From Halioglobus japonicus (GTDB lineage: Bacteria > Pseudomonadota > Gammaproteobacteria > Pseudomonadales > Halieaceae): DNA of 64,000 nt. Location: positions 42,284 through 106,283 of the forward strand of contig CACSIL010000006.1 of the NCBI GenBank assembly GCA_902705825.1. Reading direction: 5' to 3'. Both the position numbers and the translations under genes were made by a program. This document shows, piece after piece, positions 9,158 to 18,338 of this stretch. Positions within the stretch are counted from its first letter, which is position 1. Each line of letters starts with the position of its first letter. The notes under the pieces were generated by a model. That model was not told the DNA's origin. It did no database searches and worked only from the letters and a program-made list of their open reading frames with translations.

Positions 9158-10062
9158 TGGACCGCTTTCACCAGCTGAAGGTCTATATCGTGGTGGCAGA
9201 GGAAGAGAGCTTTGCTGCTGCGGCGCGGCGTCTACAGCTCTCCCCTCCGGCCGTGACGCGCGCAGTGGCCGCACTGGAGGACACGCTCGGCGTTAAGCTA
9301 TTGGATCGCACGACGCGCTATGTCCGTGCGACAGAAGCTGGCCGGCGCTACCTCGAAGACGCGCGGCAGATTCTGGCAGGACTTGAAGCAGCGGATGACG
9401 CCGCCGTCGGCATCAATGGCACGCCTCGCGGCCATCTTGCAGTGACAGCGCCGGTACTGTTCGGTCGTCTATTCGTAATGCCGGGCATCGTTGAGTATCT
9501 CCGGCGGTACCCGGACATGGAAGTGGCCGCTATGTTTCTCGATCGCTCAGTCAATCTGCTGGAGGAAGGAGTGGATGTGGGCGTGCGAATCGGCGAGCTG
9601 CCCGACTCCTCCATGCGCGCTTTGCGAGTAGGCAATGTGCGTCATTTGTTGGTTGCTGCACCTACTTATCTGGAGAAACACCCTCCCCCGCAGGTGCCAC
9701 AAGACCTGCACAAACACACCTTGATCGCGTCAACCGCTGGCGGGTTCGGCAGCAGTTGGGATTTCCTGGATACCTCCGGCAAACAGCAACTGAAAATACA
9801 TGCGCGATTAGCCGTGTCATCAAATGATGCTGCCATCAGTGCCGCACTTGCGGGATTTGGTATCACCAGGTTGCTGTCTTACCAGGTCGCTGCGGCTGTC
9901 GAGGCCGGCTCACTGAAAGTGCTTATGCCGCAGTGTGAGCCACCTGCATACCCCGTGCATATTCTGCATCGGGAAGGGCGCTATGCATCGACCAAAGTAA
10001 GAGCCTTTATCGACCTGCTGGCAGAACGATTACGCGGTGACAAGGCGCTGAACCCAGACTGA
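9157..10062 (+). CDS. LysR-family transcriptional regulator
   Basis: This is a 301-aa LTTR. The N-terminal winged helix-turn-helix (about residues 1-60) contains FAAAARRLQLSPPAVTRAVAALEDTLGVKLLDRTTR split by the recognition helix SPPAVTRAV. The rest is a periplasmic-binding-like effector domain (about residues 90-295). It belongs to the group that usually controls quinone reductases, GSTs and other detoxification oxidoreductases. Divergent orientation to the PPOX flavoprotein, with the GST beyond it, suggests these are its targets (inference). Confidence 0.95.
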   Translation: MDRFHQLKVYIVVAEEESFAAAARRLQLSPPAVTRAVAALEDTLGVKLLDRTTRYVRATEAGRRYLEDARQILAGLEAADDAAVGINGTPRGHLAVTAPVLFGRLFVMPGIVEYLRRYPDMEVAAMFLDRSVNLLEEGVDVGVRIGELPDSSMRALRVGNVRHLLVAAPTYLEKHPPPQVPQDLHKHTLIASTAGGFGSSWDFLDTSGKQQLKIHARLAVSSNDAAISAALAGFGITRLLSYQVAAAVEAGSLKVLMPQCEPPAYPVHILHREGRYASTKVRAFIDLLAERLRGDKALNPD

Positions 10063-10087
10063 GGCGAGAACCGAACAAGTTTGCAAT

Positions 10088-10687
10088 TCAGCCAATATCC
10101 AGCAGGCCACACACTTGCTCAGTAAGCGCCGCGTTGTCGGGTAGCCCCAACTTCTCTGCTGTGACCCGACCATCATTGAGCAGTGATGACAGACCGTGCA
10201 CCAGCGCCCACGCACCGGCGGTGGCCACCGGTGTTTGATCCGGGATACCCAATTCTTCCATCCGTCTGGCCACATCAGCTTCGAGGAGTCCGTAGGCACG
10301 GGCACCGGCTTTCTGCAGTTGCGGCGCGGCCAGTACTTCGCCGGGAGCTGGCCCAAACATCAGCTGAAACAACGCAGGGTTTTGCGTGGCGAACTGCACA
10401 TAGCCGCGCGCCAGCGCAATCAAACCACCGGTAGACTCACCCCGTTCAGCGCAGGCCTGCTCGCGTTCCATCTCGACGGCCAACTCATCGAAACCCTGGG
10501 TGGCCAGCATCGTCAACAGTTCCTGCTTGTCTTTGAAGTGGCTGTATAACGCCGTGGCGCTGACCCCGGTGCGCTTGGCAACGGTGCGCAGGCTCAACGC
10601 CTCGATACCTTCGCCGGCAAGTGTCTCTCGGGCTGATTGCAGCAGCGCTTCGCGAAGATTTCCGTGGTGATAAGCCTTTTTAGCCAT
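10088..10687 (-). CDS. TetR-family transcriptional repressor
   Basis: From the ATG at 10687 (AGGAGG 10 nt upstream) the protein is 199 aa. MAKKAYHHGNLREALLQSA followed by LSLRTVAKRTGVSATALYSHFKDKQ is a TetR helix-turn-helix of the FadR/AcrR-like YHHGNLR subgroup. The C-terminal domain is the TetR_C_33/WHG type (LARGYVQFATQNPALFQLMFG). The longer frame to 10726 would run into the operator DNA and is not favoured. It diverges from the retinol-saturase-like gene across two palindromes and most likely represses both itself and that gene. Confidence 0.93.
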   Translation of the reverse strand: MAKKAYHHGNLREALLQSARETLAGEGIEALSLRTVAKRTGVSATALYSHFKDKQELLTMLATQGFDELAVEMEREQACAERGESTGGLIALARGYVQFATQNPALFQLMFGPAPGEVLAAPQLQKAGARAYGLLEADVARRMEELGIPDQTPVATAGAWALVHGLSSLLNDGRVTAEKLGLPDNAALTEQVCGLLDIG

Positions 10688-10726
10688 GCGGTACCTGCCC
10701 TCCTGAAGGCGAATATTTTCACACAC

Positions 10727-10782
10727 AATCTTTACACCGTAAAGTTAACCGACTACACTCGCAACTTAACAGTGTAAAGATT
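10727..10782. promoter_or_regulatory. Twin TetR operators between tetR and the retinol-saturase-like gene
   Basis: Two related 15-bp palindromes are present. CTTTAC-ACC-GTAAAG (10730-10744) has perfect 6-bp arms. CTTAAC-AGT-GTAAAG (10765-10779) has one arm mismatch. Their centres are 35 bp apart and they face each other, so the outer flanks form an 11-bp perfect inverted repeat (AATCTTTACAC at 10727-10737, GTGTAAAGATT at 10772-10782). They lie 22-58 bp upstream of the oxidoreductase ATG and 43-92 bp upstream of the tetR ATG. Confidence 0.75.
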
Positions 10783-10804
10783 ATTACAGACAGGTACAGC
10801 TAAT

Positions 10805-12463
10805 ATGACGACACCAAGCACATTACGCATCGGGCGACGCTATCGCCCCAGCCGTCTCGACGGCCAGTACGACGCTATTATCATCGGTTCCGGTATCGGT
10901 GGGATGACCACTGCGGCATGTCTGTCCAAGCAGGGCAAGAAAGTACTGGTGCTGGAGCAACACTACACCGCGGGTGGTTTCACCCATGCCTATGACCGCA
11001 ACGGCTATGAGTGGGACGTCGGCGTGCACTATATCGGCGATGTCGGCAGCCGTAAGTCGTCAATGCGGCAGATGTTCGATTTCATCACTGACGGACAACT
11101 GCAGTGGGCACCCATGGACCAAAACTACGATCGCATCTTTATCGACGGCGAACGTTTCGATTTGATAGCGGGCCGGCGTGCATTTGTAGACAATCTCAAA
11201 GTGCGTTTCACACAGGAGCACGAGGCGATTGACGAGTACATGCGGCGCCTGGACGCCGTGGGCAAAGCCGTGCAGACGCTGGCTTTGGAAAAACTCTTCA
11301 CCGGCATTCCGGGCAAACTGACCGCCTGGGCCCGCAAGGCTTTTCTACCCGAGTATGTGAACCGCACCACCTACGATGTGCTGCGGGAACTGACTGACGA
11401 TGAAACGCTGATTGCGGTGTTAACCGGACAGTGGGGTGACAGTGGTGTACCGCCGGAAAAATCAAGTTTCCTCATCCATGGCATGATTGCCAGCCACTAC
11501 CTGCGCGGTGCCTACTACCCCATTGGCGGCGCCTCGTGCATCGCAGAGACAATTATTCCTGTCATACACCAGGGCGGTGGCGAGCTATTCACTTACGCCA
11601 ACGTGAAACAGATTCTCGTCGAGAATAATCGCGCAACGGGTGTGCAGATGGAGGATGGCACCGAAATCCGCGCACCTATCGTCATCAGTAACGCCGGCGT
11701 GTTCAACACCTTTGAGAAGCTGTTGCCCGTGCAGACCAGCCGTCAATACGGCTATACCCGCCTGCTGGAAGATGTAGAACCGTCTGTGGCGCACCTGTGT
11801 GTCTATATTGGCCTGAAAGAATCGGCCGCAGAACTGCAGTTGCCAAAAACGAATTTCTGGATCTACCCCAACACGGACCATACGCAGAACCTCGCGGCAT
11901 TTCGCGATGACATGGCAGCGGAATTCCCCGCAGTGTACATCTCGTTTCCTTCTGCCAAGGACCCCAGTTGGGACAGCCGCTACCCGGGCACCGCCACTAT
12001 CGAGATCGTGGCACCCGCCTTTTTCGAAACCTTCGAGGCGTGGAAAGACAAGCCCTGGGGAAAACGGGGCGCTGACTACGACGCCCTCAAGGAGCAACTG
12101 ACTGACCGGCTCCTGGAATTCCTCTACGACAAGTTACCGCAGCTGCGCGGCAAGATAGACTACTGCGAACTGTCTACTCCGCTGTCGACAGATTTCTTTT
12201 GTGCTTATGGCCGCGGCGAAATGTACGGTCTCACCCACGATCCCAAGCGTTTCGAGCAAGACTGGTTGCGCCCGAAAACACGGCTACCCGGGCTCTACCT
12301 CACAGGACAGGACGTCATATCCTGCGGTGTGGGTGGCGCAATGTATGCAGGCTTTACAACCGCGCTCAGCGTACTGGGTCTGAAGCAGGGCTGGGGGCTG
12401 TTAAAGCAGTTCCGTCGCGGCACGCAGCAAGCGGGTGTGGAAAGCACGTTACAGCCCAATTGA
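10805..12463 (+). CDS. FAD-dependent oxidoreductase, all-trans-retinol 13,14-reductase / phytoene desaturase-like
   Basis: This 552-aa flavoprotein has an N-terminal Rossmann motif GSGIGG (residues 28-33) within YDAIIIGSGIGGMTTAA, an acidic beta-2 end (VLVLEQH), and the family hallmark TAGGFTHAY followed by WDVGVHYIG. The C-terminal FAD block is GLYLTGQDVISCGVGGAMYAG. The closest recognisable relatives are retinol saturases and CrtI-like enzymes, which reduce or desaturate isoprenoid or polyene double bonds. In bacteria of this type such genes often occur with sterol or lipid catabolism. Regulation by the divergent TetR via the twin operators is likely. The substrate is not determined. Confidence 0.9.
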   Translation: MTTPSTLRIGRRYRPSRLDGQYDAIIIGSGIGGMTTAACLSKQGKKVLVLEQHYTAGGFTHAYDRNGYEWDVGVHYIGDVGSRKSSMRQMFDFITDGQLQWAPMDQNYDRIFIDGERFDLIAGRRAFVDNLKVRFTQEHEAIDEYMRRLDAVGKAVQTLALEKLFTGIPGKLTAWARKAFLPEYVNRTTYDVLRELTDDETLIAVLTGQWGDSGVPPEKSSFLIHGMIASHYLRGAYYPIGGASCIAETIIPVIHQGGGELFTYANVKQILVENNRATGVQMEDGTEIRAPIVISNAGVFNTFEKLLPVQTSRQYGYTRLLEDVEPSVAHLCVYIGLKESAAELQLPKTNFWIYPNTDHTQNLAAFRDDMAAEFPAVYISFPSAKDPSWDSRYPGTATIEIVAPAFFETFEAWKDKPWGKRGADYDALKEQLTDRLLEFLYDKLPQLRGKIDYCELSTPLSTDFFCAYGRGEMYGLTHDPKRFEQDWLRPKTRLPGLYLTGQDVISCGVGGAMYAGFTTALSVLGLKQGWGLLKQFRRGTQQAGVESTLQPN

Positions 12464-12514
12464 GCTTGCTGTAAAAGGGAAGTCCACGCGAACCGCGTGA
12501 TCGCGGACAGAAAA

Positions 12515-13750
12515 CTAAGCGCTACTGGTGGGCCGCTGTGTCGCGTTGGCGCATCGGGGGAGTGACAAAGAGATAACGGCGGACAGGGCGATAAATACGC
12601 TGGAAATCCACAGGCAACTGACCATTCCCCATGTCTGGTACACCCAGCCCGACAGCACTGTCCCCAGCAATCGGCCCAGCGCATTCGCCATGTAGTAAAA
12701 GCCCACGTCCAGCGATACCCCCTGGTCCCGTGCATAGCTGACGATAAGGTAACTGTGCAGCGCCGAGTTCACCGCGAACAACATACCAAACACCATCAAC
12801 CCGACCAGCAAGCTGGTCTCTACTGCAGCGCCGCTTGCCATCGCGATCGCTATGGATACGGGGGCAATCGAGAGTGTCGCTGACCACCAGAAGACGGTGG
12901 TTCCGTCAGGCACACGCCCTTCTCGGCCCAGGGTGAATTTTGGCGCGACTGACTGAAAGATTCCGTACCCTATAACCCAGCTTGCCAGAAACGCACCTAC
13001 GGCCCAGTGATCCCACCCGAGCGTTGACGTCAGATAGACCGGAAGCGCGACCACAAACCAGACATCGCGAGCGGCAAACAAAAACAATCTGGCGCCAGAC
13101 AGGCAGTTCACTGCGCGGCTTTTGGAAAACAACTGGCTGAATCTGGGCTTGTTGACCGATTTTCCAAGGGACTTATTCAGATGCGTGATACTGAACAACC
13201 ACACCACCGCGAGGGCCACCGCCATCGCCATGATTGCCTCCTGAAACCCCCAGGCAGTCAGCAGTAAACCGCCGAGAAAAAAGCCCACACCCTTGAGGGC
13301 GTTTTTGGAACCCGTCAGCAGTGCAACCCACTTATAGAGTGCACCTTGTGCATGCGCTGGCACCAGAGTTTTGATCGCACTCTTGGCGCTCATCTTGTTC
13401 AGGTCCTTGGCGATACCGGACAGTGCCTGTGCCGCCATCACCCAAACCACGGTGAGTAGTTCCTGGGGCACAAGTAGCATGGACAGCGCCGCGACCTGCA
13501 GCAAGAGGCCCGCGTTCATCGTTGCATTCAAACCGATGTGCGCTCCCAACCAACCGCCAATCAGATTGGTGATCACACCAAATATTTCATAGAACAAAAA
13601 AAGCATGGCGACTTCCAGTGGGCTGTAACCCAACTGGTGGAAGTGCAGTACAACCAACATGCGCAGAGCGCCATCCGTCAGTGTGAACGCCCAGTAGTTA
13701 AAGGTAATCAACAAATACTGACGTACATCAGCAGACAGAGAAGACAACAT
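12515..13750 (-). CDS. arsJ: Organoarsenical efflux MFS transporter ArsJ
   Basis: This is a 411-aa, 12-helix MFS permease. The N-terminus (VRQYLLITFNYWAFTLTDGA, then LRMLVVLHFHQLGYSPLEVA) and the stretch DLNKMSAKSAIKTLVP are recognisable ArsJ features. Known function of the family: ArsJ exports 1-arseno-3-phosphoglycerate, made by the partner GAPDH from arsenate and glyceraldehyde-3-phosphate; the product breaks down outside and releases As(V). The start lies 9 bp after the GAPDH stop, so the two are co-transcribed. It converges with the retinol-saturase-like gene. Confidence 0.93.
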   Translation of the reverse strand: MLSSLSADVRQYLLITFNYWAFTLTDGALRMLVVLHFHQLGYSPLEVAMLFLFYEIFGVITNLIGGWLGAHIGLNATMNAGLLLQVAALSMLLVPQELLTVVWVMAAQALSGIAKDLNKMSAKSAIKTLVPAHAQGALYKWVALLTGSKNALKGVGFFLGGLLLTAWGFQEAIMAMAVALAVVWLFSITHLNKSLGKSVNKPRFSQLFSKSRAVNCLSGARLFLFAARDVWFVVALPVYLTSTLGWDHWAVGAFLASWVIGYGIFQSVAPKFTLGREGRVPDGTTVFWWSATLSIAPVSIAIAMASGAAVETSLLVGLMVFGMLFAVNSALHSYLIVSYARDQGVSLDVGFYYMANALGRLLGTVLSGWVYQTWGMVSCLWISSVFIALSAVISLSLPRCANATQRPTSSA

Positions 13751-13759
13751 ACCCAGGGC

Positions 13760-14770
13760 TTATACCTGATCCAGACGAGCGACCATCTGCATAATTTCGG
13801 CCGTGCGGTTAGCGTAGCCCCATTCATTGTCATACCAGAGATAGAGCTTAACCTGCGTGCCGTTGATCACCATGGTAGACAGTGCATCTACCACACAGGA
13901 GCGCGGATCCGTTTTGTAATCTATCGACACCAGCGGTTGCTCCTCATAGCCGAGAATACCGCTGAGACTGTTCCTGGATGCCGTTTTCAACAGGCCGTTG
14001 ACTTCATCTATGGTAGTCTCGCGCGTCACTTCAAATACGGCGTCGGTCAAGGAGGCATTGGCCAGAGGCACACGAATAGCATGGCCATTCAACTTGCCGC
14101 GCAACTCGGGAAAAATGTGAGTGATTGCTGTTGCAGACCCGGTCGTCGTCGGTATCAGGCTCATCCCGCAGGCCCGGGCCCGGCGCAGATCCTTGTGCGG
14201 CGCATCCAGAATCGTTTGCGTGTTGGTAATATCGTGAATAGTGGTCATCGAACCGTGTTTTATACCCAGCCCTTCATGGATAACCTTTACCGCCGGTGCC
14301 AGGCAGTTAGTCGTACATGAAGCCGCACTGACAATAGAGTGAAGTGAAGGCTGATAAAGATCATGATTCACCCCCATGACAATATCCAGCACACCCTCCT
14401 CCTTGACCGGTGCCGTCACGACCACACGCCTTACACCCTGTTTCAGGTACTCATTAAGCACCGCTTGCTTCTTGAATTTACCAGACGCCTCGATGACTAC
14501 ATCACAGGCTGACCAATCGGTATCCTCGATATGTGTATTTGCGGTGCAGGCAATACGCTGACCCGAAACCAGTAAATCGCCCCCTTCACTACTGGCAACC
14601 TGCCCCCACTTACCGTGCACCGAATCATAGTTGAGTAAATGCGCAAAGGTGTTGGCATCACCTGCAGGGTCGTTCATCTGAACAAACTTGACCCCTTCCA
14701 TCCCCCAGGCCGCGCGCATCGTCAGGCGACCCATTCGACCAAATCCGTTCACTCCGACTTTTACTTCCAT
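13760..14770 (-). CDS. ArsJ-associated glyceraldehyde-3-phosphate dehydrogenase
   Basis: This GAPDH is 336 aa, full length. The NAD-binding N-terminus is [12 protein letters not shown]; the catalytic Cys is residue 152 in [12 protein letters not shown] and the His lies in MTTIHDITN. The C-terminal [11 protein letters not shown] is conserved. Its position between arsR and arsJ identifies it as the arsenic-linked paralogue that arsenylates glyceraldehyde-3-phosphate, forming 1-arseno-3-phosphoglycerate for ArsJ export, rather than the main glycolytic enzyme. This role is established for homologous arsJ/gapdh pairs and inferred here from context. Confidence 0.94.
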   Translation of the reverse strand: MEVKVGVNGFGRMGRLTMRAAWGMEGVKFVQMNDPAGDANTFAHLLNYDSVHGKWGQVASSEGGDLLVSGQRIACTANTHIEDTDWSACDVVIEASGKFKKQAVLNEYLKQGVRRVVVTAPVKEEGVLDIVMGVNHDLYQPSLHSIVSAASCTTNCLAPAVKVIHEGLGIKHGSMTTIHDITNTQTILDAPHKDLRRARACGMSLIPTTTGSATAITHIFPELRGKLNGHAIRVPLANASLTDAVFEVTRETTIDEVNGLLKTASRNSLSGILGYEEQPLVSIDYKTDPRSCVVDALSTMVINGTQVKLYLWYDNEWGYANRTAEIMQMVARLDQV

Positions 14771-14884
14771 GCAAAGACCCCATAGACATAATACTGGATT
14801 GAGCTATGCGTATACTTGCTCGACAACAAGTCGCACCAAGCAAGCAATACTGTTAAAACATGCGTTCCTGAAACAACACTGCGC

Positions 14885-15229
14885 TTAGCAGCAGGCCTGC
14901 ATACGGGTAGGCCGATCACCCATGCGCTGCAGGCATTTGAGATTCTGCGCCAGAAAATCCGGATTACCTGCCAGTGTGTCGCCTAACACCTGCTTCGCCC
15001 ACTCAGGAAGATCCGGGTTGATCCGATAATATATCCATTGCCCCTGACGCCGATCCAACAGCAATTCACACTGGCGCAACTGACCGAGGTGCCGCGATAT
15101 TTTCGGCTGAACTTCCTGCAGTGCTTCAGTCAATTCACAGACACACAACTCCTGCTCGTGCTGGATTAACATCAGGCACCGAAGCCGCGTTTCATCAGAC
15201 AGACATTTATAGAACTGAACCGGATTCAT
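14885..15229 (-). CDS. arsR: ArsR-family As(III)-responsive repressor
   Basis: From the ATG at 15229 this is a 114-aa winged-helix repressor. The metalloid site ELCVCEL (Cys29 and Cys31) sits at the start of the DNA-binding helix region, followed by QPKISRHLGQLRQCELLLDRRQGQWIYY. A C-terminal Cys-Cys pair (residues 113-114) could add ligands. It is the first gene of the arsR-GAPDH-arsJ operon, with 114 bp before the GAPDH gene. An in-frame start at 15241 is less likely. Confidence 0.95.
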   Translation of the reverse strand: MNPVQFYKCLSDETRLRCLMLIQHEQELCVCELTEALQEVQPKISRHLGQLRQCELLLDRRQGQWIYYRINPDLPEWAKQVLGDTLAGNPDFLAQNLKCLQRMGDRPTRMQACC

Positions 15230-15256
15230 ATTCCCACCCACTTATATCTGGAAAAC

Positions 15257-15282
15257 AGTATATATGGATAATCGTATATGTA
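15257..15282 (-). promoter_or_regulatory. Candidate ArsR operator/promoter
   Basis: About 28 bp upstream of the arsR ATG lies TATATATGGATAATCGTATA, an AT-rich imperfect palindrome with ATAT arms and AATC-type centre, as in ArsR/SmtB operators. It would overlap the promoter and support autoregulation by arsenite. Confidence 0.5.
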
Positions 15283-15358
15283 AAGTTTCTGGCGCCGTGG
15301 GATACTGTCGTCTCTGGCGGCAATCCAGCCAGTCTGTCAACTTCAGCCGGACACGTTA

Positions 15359-15574
15359 TTGAATACTCCAGATACAGACAAAGACCGAAAACCCCTCACC
15401 TTCAGGGAAACACTATCGATTGTCTTAGCCGGACACCTCGGTGTCCGTAAGCGCGAACAGCGCGTTGTAGACTTTCATCGCGCCAACGGGCTACACATAT
15501 TTATCGCTGCGGCCACCTACTTTATTATCATCGTAACGGGCGTTATCTTTCTGGTGAGATATATCACTGCATGA
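15359..15574 (+). CDS. DUF2970 small membrane protein
   Basis: This 71-aa protein has the DUF2970 pattern: a soluble N-terminus, then TLSIVLAGHLGVRKREQRV, a HxxN/G-type step (FHRANGLH), and one transmembrane helix (IFIAAATYFIIIVTGVIFLV). The frame opens at a TTG (15359) with no closer ATG or GTG, so the start is uncertain. The stop overlaps the next ATG (ATGA at 15571-15574), which supports translation of both. DUF2970 proteins are widespread in beta- and gammaproteobacteria; their function is unknown. Confidence 0.78.
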   Translation: MNTPDTDKDRKPLTFRETLSIVLAGHLGVRKREQRVVDFHRANGLHIFIAAATYFIIIVTGVIFLVRYITA

Positions 15575-16188
15575 ACCTGGTAAAGCTGAAGGAAGCCGAG
15601 GCGGCATTTCTCGCCCGCTATCCCGATGGATTCGCCGACCCGGCCATCGCGCCCATTATGAAGAAACACAATGTCGGCAAGCTCAGTGAGTTTGCCCGGG
15701 CGAACCTGCGCAAAGCGGATTTCAACAGGCCAGAACATATCGCCGAGACATTGGTGCGGATTGTCAGTCGCTCCTCTATGGTTTCTATGTTCGAAAAGCC
15801 AAAGTTCCGCGATTTTGTCAGGGCACTGAACAGCCACGAAAAAGAGTACCTGGCATTTGCCTTTGAGAAGCGACTGCACGGTCGCAACAAGCGCGCAGGT
15901 TTTGAAGAGACTCTCGGCATAATGGCTCAGCACAAAATCGCCAAGTGGCCGATTGTATCCGCCGTGCCGTTCTACTATGCCCCCAGCAAAGAAGCCTTTG
16001 TTAAACCAACTACCGCCAAGCGCATCATTGCGTATCTGGAGGTAGAGGATATGCAGTACAAACCGGGGCCGAGCTGGGAATTCTACCGCGCCTATGTACG
16101 CCTGCTCGATCAGGTGAAGAAAGAAGTTCACCCCTCTATCGCGACGAACTATGCAGCGTTGTCGGGCTTTCTTATGAGTACCACTTAG
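15571..16188 (+). CDS. Conserved hypothetical protein (205 aa), coupled to DUF2970
   Basis: I do not recognise a named family. The protein is soluble, basic, has no signal peptide, and reads as mostly alpha-helical. Notable segments are FLARYPDGFADPAIAPIMKK near the N-terminus, SRSSMVSMFEKPKFRDFV in the middle and AAFVKPTTAKRII-like KEAFVKPTTAKRIIAYLEV later. The 4-nt overlap with the DUF2970 gene indicates translational coupling and a shared job. A strong bidirectional hairpin follows at 16237-16262. Confidence 0.82.
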   Translation: MNLVKLKEAEAAFLARYPDGFADPAIAPIMKKHNVGKLSEFARANLRKADFNRPEHIAETLVRIVSRSSMVSMFEKPKFRDFVRALNSHEKEYLAFAFEKRLHGRNKRAGFEETLGIMAQHKIAKWPIVSAVPFYYAPSKEAFVKPTTAKRIIAYLEVEDMQYKPGPSWEFYRAYVRLLDQVKKEVHPSIATNYAALSGFLMSTT

Positions 16189-16236
16189 GTTTCCTACCAC
16201 CTCCGGGAAATGAAGAATGGGTCATCGCGAAAGCGA

Positions 16237-16262
16237 GGCACCGCAGTGTCGACTGTGGTGCC
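16237..16262. terminator. Hairpin between convergent genes
   Basis: An 11-bp stem with one G-U type mismatch (GGCACCGCAGT / ACTGTGGTGCC) and a 4-nt loop lies in the 86-bp gap between the convergent 205-aa ORF and the vWA gene. It is probably a bidirectional terminator, although neither side has a strong U-run. Confidence 0.45.
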
Positions 16263-16274
16263 CCGGGACGTGAG

Positions 16275-18338
16275 TTACAGCGCGGCGGCAACTTCGGCCT
16301 TGCGTATGAGCTGGATGAATTCCGCGCGGTAGCCGTATAGATCATCACCACGATTGGCCTGCGCCATAGTTATAGCGTCGGTGTAGTCCCAATCTGCTGT
16401 ATATTTCCCTCCCTGAAGCAACTGGGCGAAGCCGGCAACCGCAGTGGCGAAACGCGCTTCACGCATAACATCAGGGCTTGCCGTACTACTGGCCACAATG
16501 GGTTGGCTGAGCAGGCGCGACGTGTCCTCATCGGGTAACTTGTAGCGTAACTTGAGGTAACCGTACTCGTCTGACTTACCCTCACTCACCGGCGCTTCGC
16601 CGTAGCGGGATTGTGAGAATACGCCGCTATCGCTGGACACAGGCGTAATCTCGTAGATCGCGGTGACACTGTGTCCGGCGCCGATATCACCCGCATCCAC
16701 CGCGTCGTTATTAAAATCCTCCTCTGCCAGCATGCGCGTTTCATAGCCCAAAAGACGGTACTCGCTGACAGTAGCGGGGTTGAATTCAACCTGGATTTTC
16801 ACATCCTTCGCAATTGGAAACAGTGCAGAGGTTGCCTCATCGACGAGCACCTTTTGTGCCTCACCAAGTGTGTCGATATAGGCCGCAATACCGTTGCCAT
16901 TCTGTGCCAGCGCCTGCATCAACGCGTCGTGGTAGTTGCCCGCACCAAACCCCAGCACAGACAGGAACACACCCGATGCGCGCTTGCGCTCGACGAAACC
17001 TTTCAGTTCCTCGCTGTTGTTGATACCGACATTGAAGTCACCGTCGGTGGCCAGAATGATGCGGTTGACGCCGTCCTCAATGAACTGCGACTCGGCCAAC
17101 TGGTAAGCGAGCTGGATACCCTCAGCGCCAGCTGTGGAACCACCGGCCTGCAAGCGGTTCAGCGCAGCGAGAATTTTTTGCTTATCGCGCACCGGTGTCG
17201 GCTCCAGCACCGTGCCGGCGGCGCCTGCGTAGACCACGATGGAAACGGTGTCTTGCGGTTGCAGGCGACTCAGCAGCAACCCCATGGACTGCTTGACCAG
17301 GGGCAGCTTGTCGGGGCTGTTCATCGAACCGGACACATCGAGCAGAAACACCAGATTAGTGCGAGGCTGCGATTCCAGTATGTCATAGCCCTGGATGCCG
17401 ATGTGCACCAGCTTATTGCCGGCCTTCCACGGTGAATCCAGTACCGTCACATTGGTGCTGAAGGGCTGGCTGCGATCCGTTGGCAGTGGGTAGTCGTAGG
17501 GGAAGTAATTGACCATCTCCTCCAATCGCACCGCAGCTTTTTGTGGTAGCACACCACTATTGAGCTGGCGGCGCACGAAGCTGTATGACGCGGTATCCAC
17601 GTCTATAGAGAAGGTGGACACCGGTTCGGCACTGGTGCGCTTGATGGGATTGGTTTCAACTGTTTCGAAGCGGTCGCGCCCGACCTGCTGGTAGCCTGCC
17701 ACTACAGCGCCGTCAGCGTCAGCCAGGGCTAGAGATTGCACGCCGGTGAAGGATGCAATGGGACCCCCTAGAAGAAGCTGCTTGCTCGCTCTGCGCGCAT
17801 CCGACTCGGCTTTCCGGGACGGAGCGGCAGCTGCGGATATCGCTGCCGGAGACATATCGGCACTGGTTCTGCGTTCAGGTTCAGCGCGCACTGCACTCTG
17901 CGGTGCGATAGCAGCGACTTCAGCTGCCACGTCATCCCACGGATCGCTTAACGTAGTCAGTTGAGGGGGCGCGATGCCTTCACTCTCGCGGACATCTTGC
18001 GTCACCGCCGCAGGCCATTCCATACCGCTATATTGCGGCAACTGAAGGGCGACAAACACACCCACTACAAGTACAGCGGCACTGGCCATACCGCTGTATA
18101 ACCAGCGTTGAGTCGGATTGTTGGATGATATGAATTGCATGATTCTTCTCCCGAATGATGGATGTTCGGAAGTAAGACGATCCCCGGCGGCAAATCCTTG
18201 GCTCGCAGAAGTATTTTTTTGCGTGGACTGTTCCTCGTCAAACACCTGCAATGCGGCATTGAGCGCACGGCTTTGGGCCCCGGCGTCGGGCTCGTCATCG
18301 ACACCGGCAAACAGCTTCTCCAGTTCTTTCTCGTTCAT
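16275..18338 (-). CDS. Membrane-anchored von Willebrand factor A protein, YfbK type
   Basis: This 687-aa protein has a short cytoplasmic N-terminus (about residues 1-78), one transmembrane helix (about 79-100) and a long periplasmic part. The latter carries the vWF-precursor-type segment (FSIDVDTASYSFVRRQLNSG, about 244-263), a vWA domain with the MIDAS motif DVSGS (334-338) followed by a conserved Thr/Asp loop (LATDGDFNVG), and a C-terminal DUF3520-like region. YfbK-type proteins bind Mg2+ and probably a protein partner; their function is poorly known. The start overlaps the ECF sigma gene stop by 4 nt (ATGA). The topology (cytoplasmic tail, one helix, periplasmic sensor) would suit an anti-sigma role, which is inference only. 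Confidence 0.9.
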   Translation of the reverse strand: MNEKELEKLFAGVDDEPDAGAQSRALNAALQVFDEEQSTQKNTSASQGFAAGDRLTSEHPSFGRRIMQFISSNNPTQRWLYSGMASAAVLVVGVFVALQLPQYSGMEWPAAVTQDVRESEGIAPPQLTTLSDPWDDVAAEVAAIAPQSAVRAEPERRTSADMSPAAISAAAAPSRKAESDARRASKQLLLGGPIASFTGVQSLALADADGAVVAGYQQVGRDRFETVETNPIKRTSAEPVSTFSIDVDTASYSFVRRQLNSGVLPQKAAVRLEEMVNYFPYDYPLPTDRSQPFSTNVTVLDSPWKAGNKLVHIGIQGYDILESQPRTNLVFLLDVSGSMNSPDKLPLVKQSMGLLLSRLQPQDTVSIVVYAGAAGTVLEPTPVRDKQKILAALNRLQAGGSTAGAEGIQLAYQLAESQFIEDGVNRIILATDGDFNVGINNSEELKGFVERKRASGVFLSVLGFGAGNYHDALMQALAQNGNGIAAYIDTLGEAQKVLVDEATSALFPIAKDVKIQVEFNPATVSEYRLLGYETRMLAEEDFNNDAVDAGDIGAGHSVTAIYEITPVSSDSGVFSQSRYGEAPVSEGKSDEYGYLKLRYKLPDEDTSRLLSQPIVASSTASPDVMREARFATAVAGFAQLLQGGKYTADWDYTDAITMAQANRGDDLYGYRAEFIQLIRKAEVAAAL

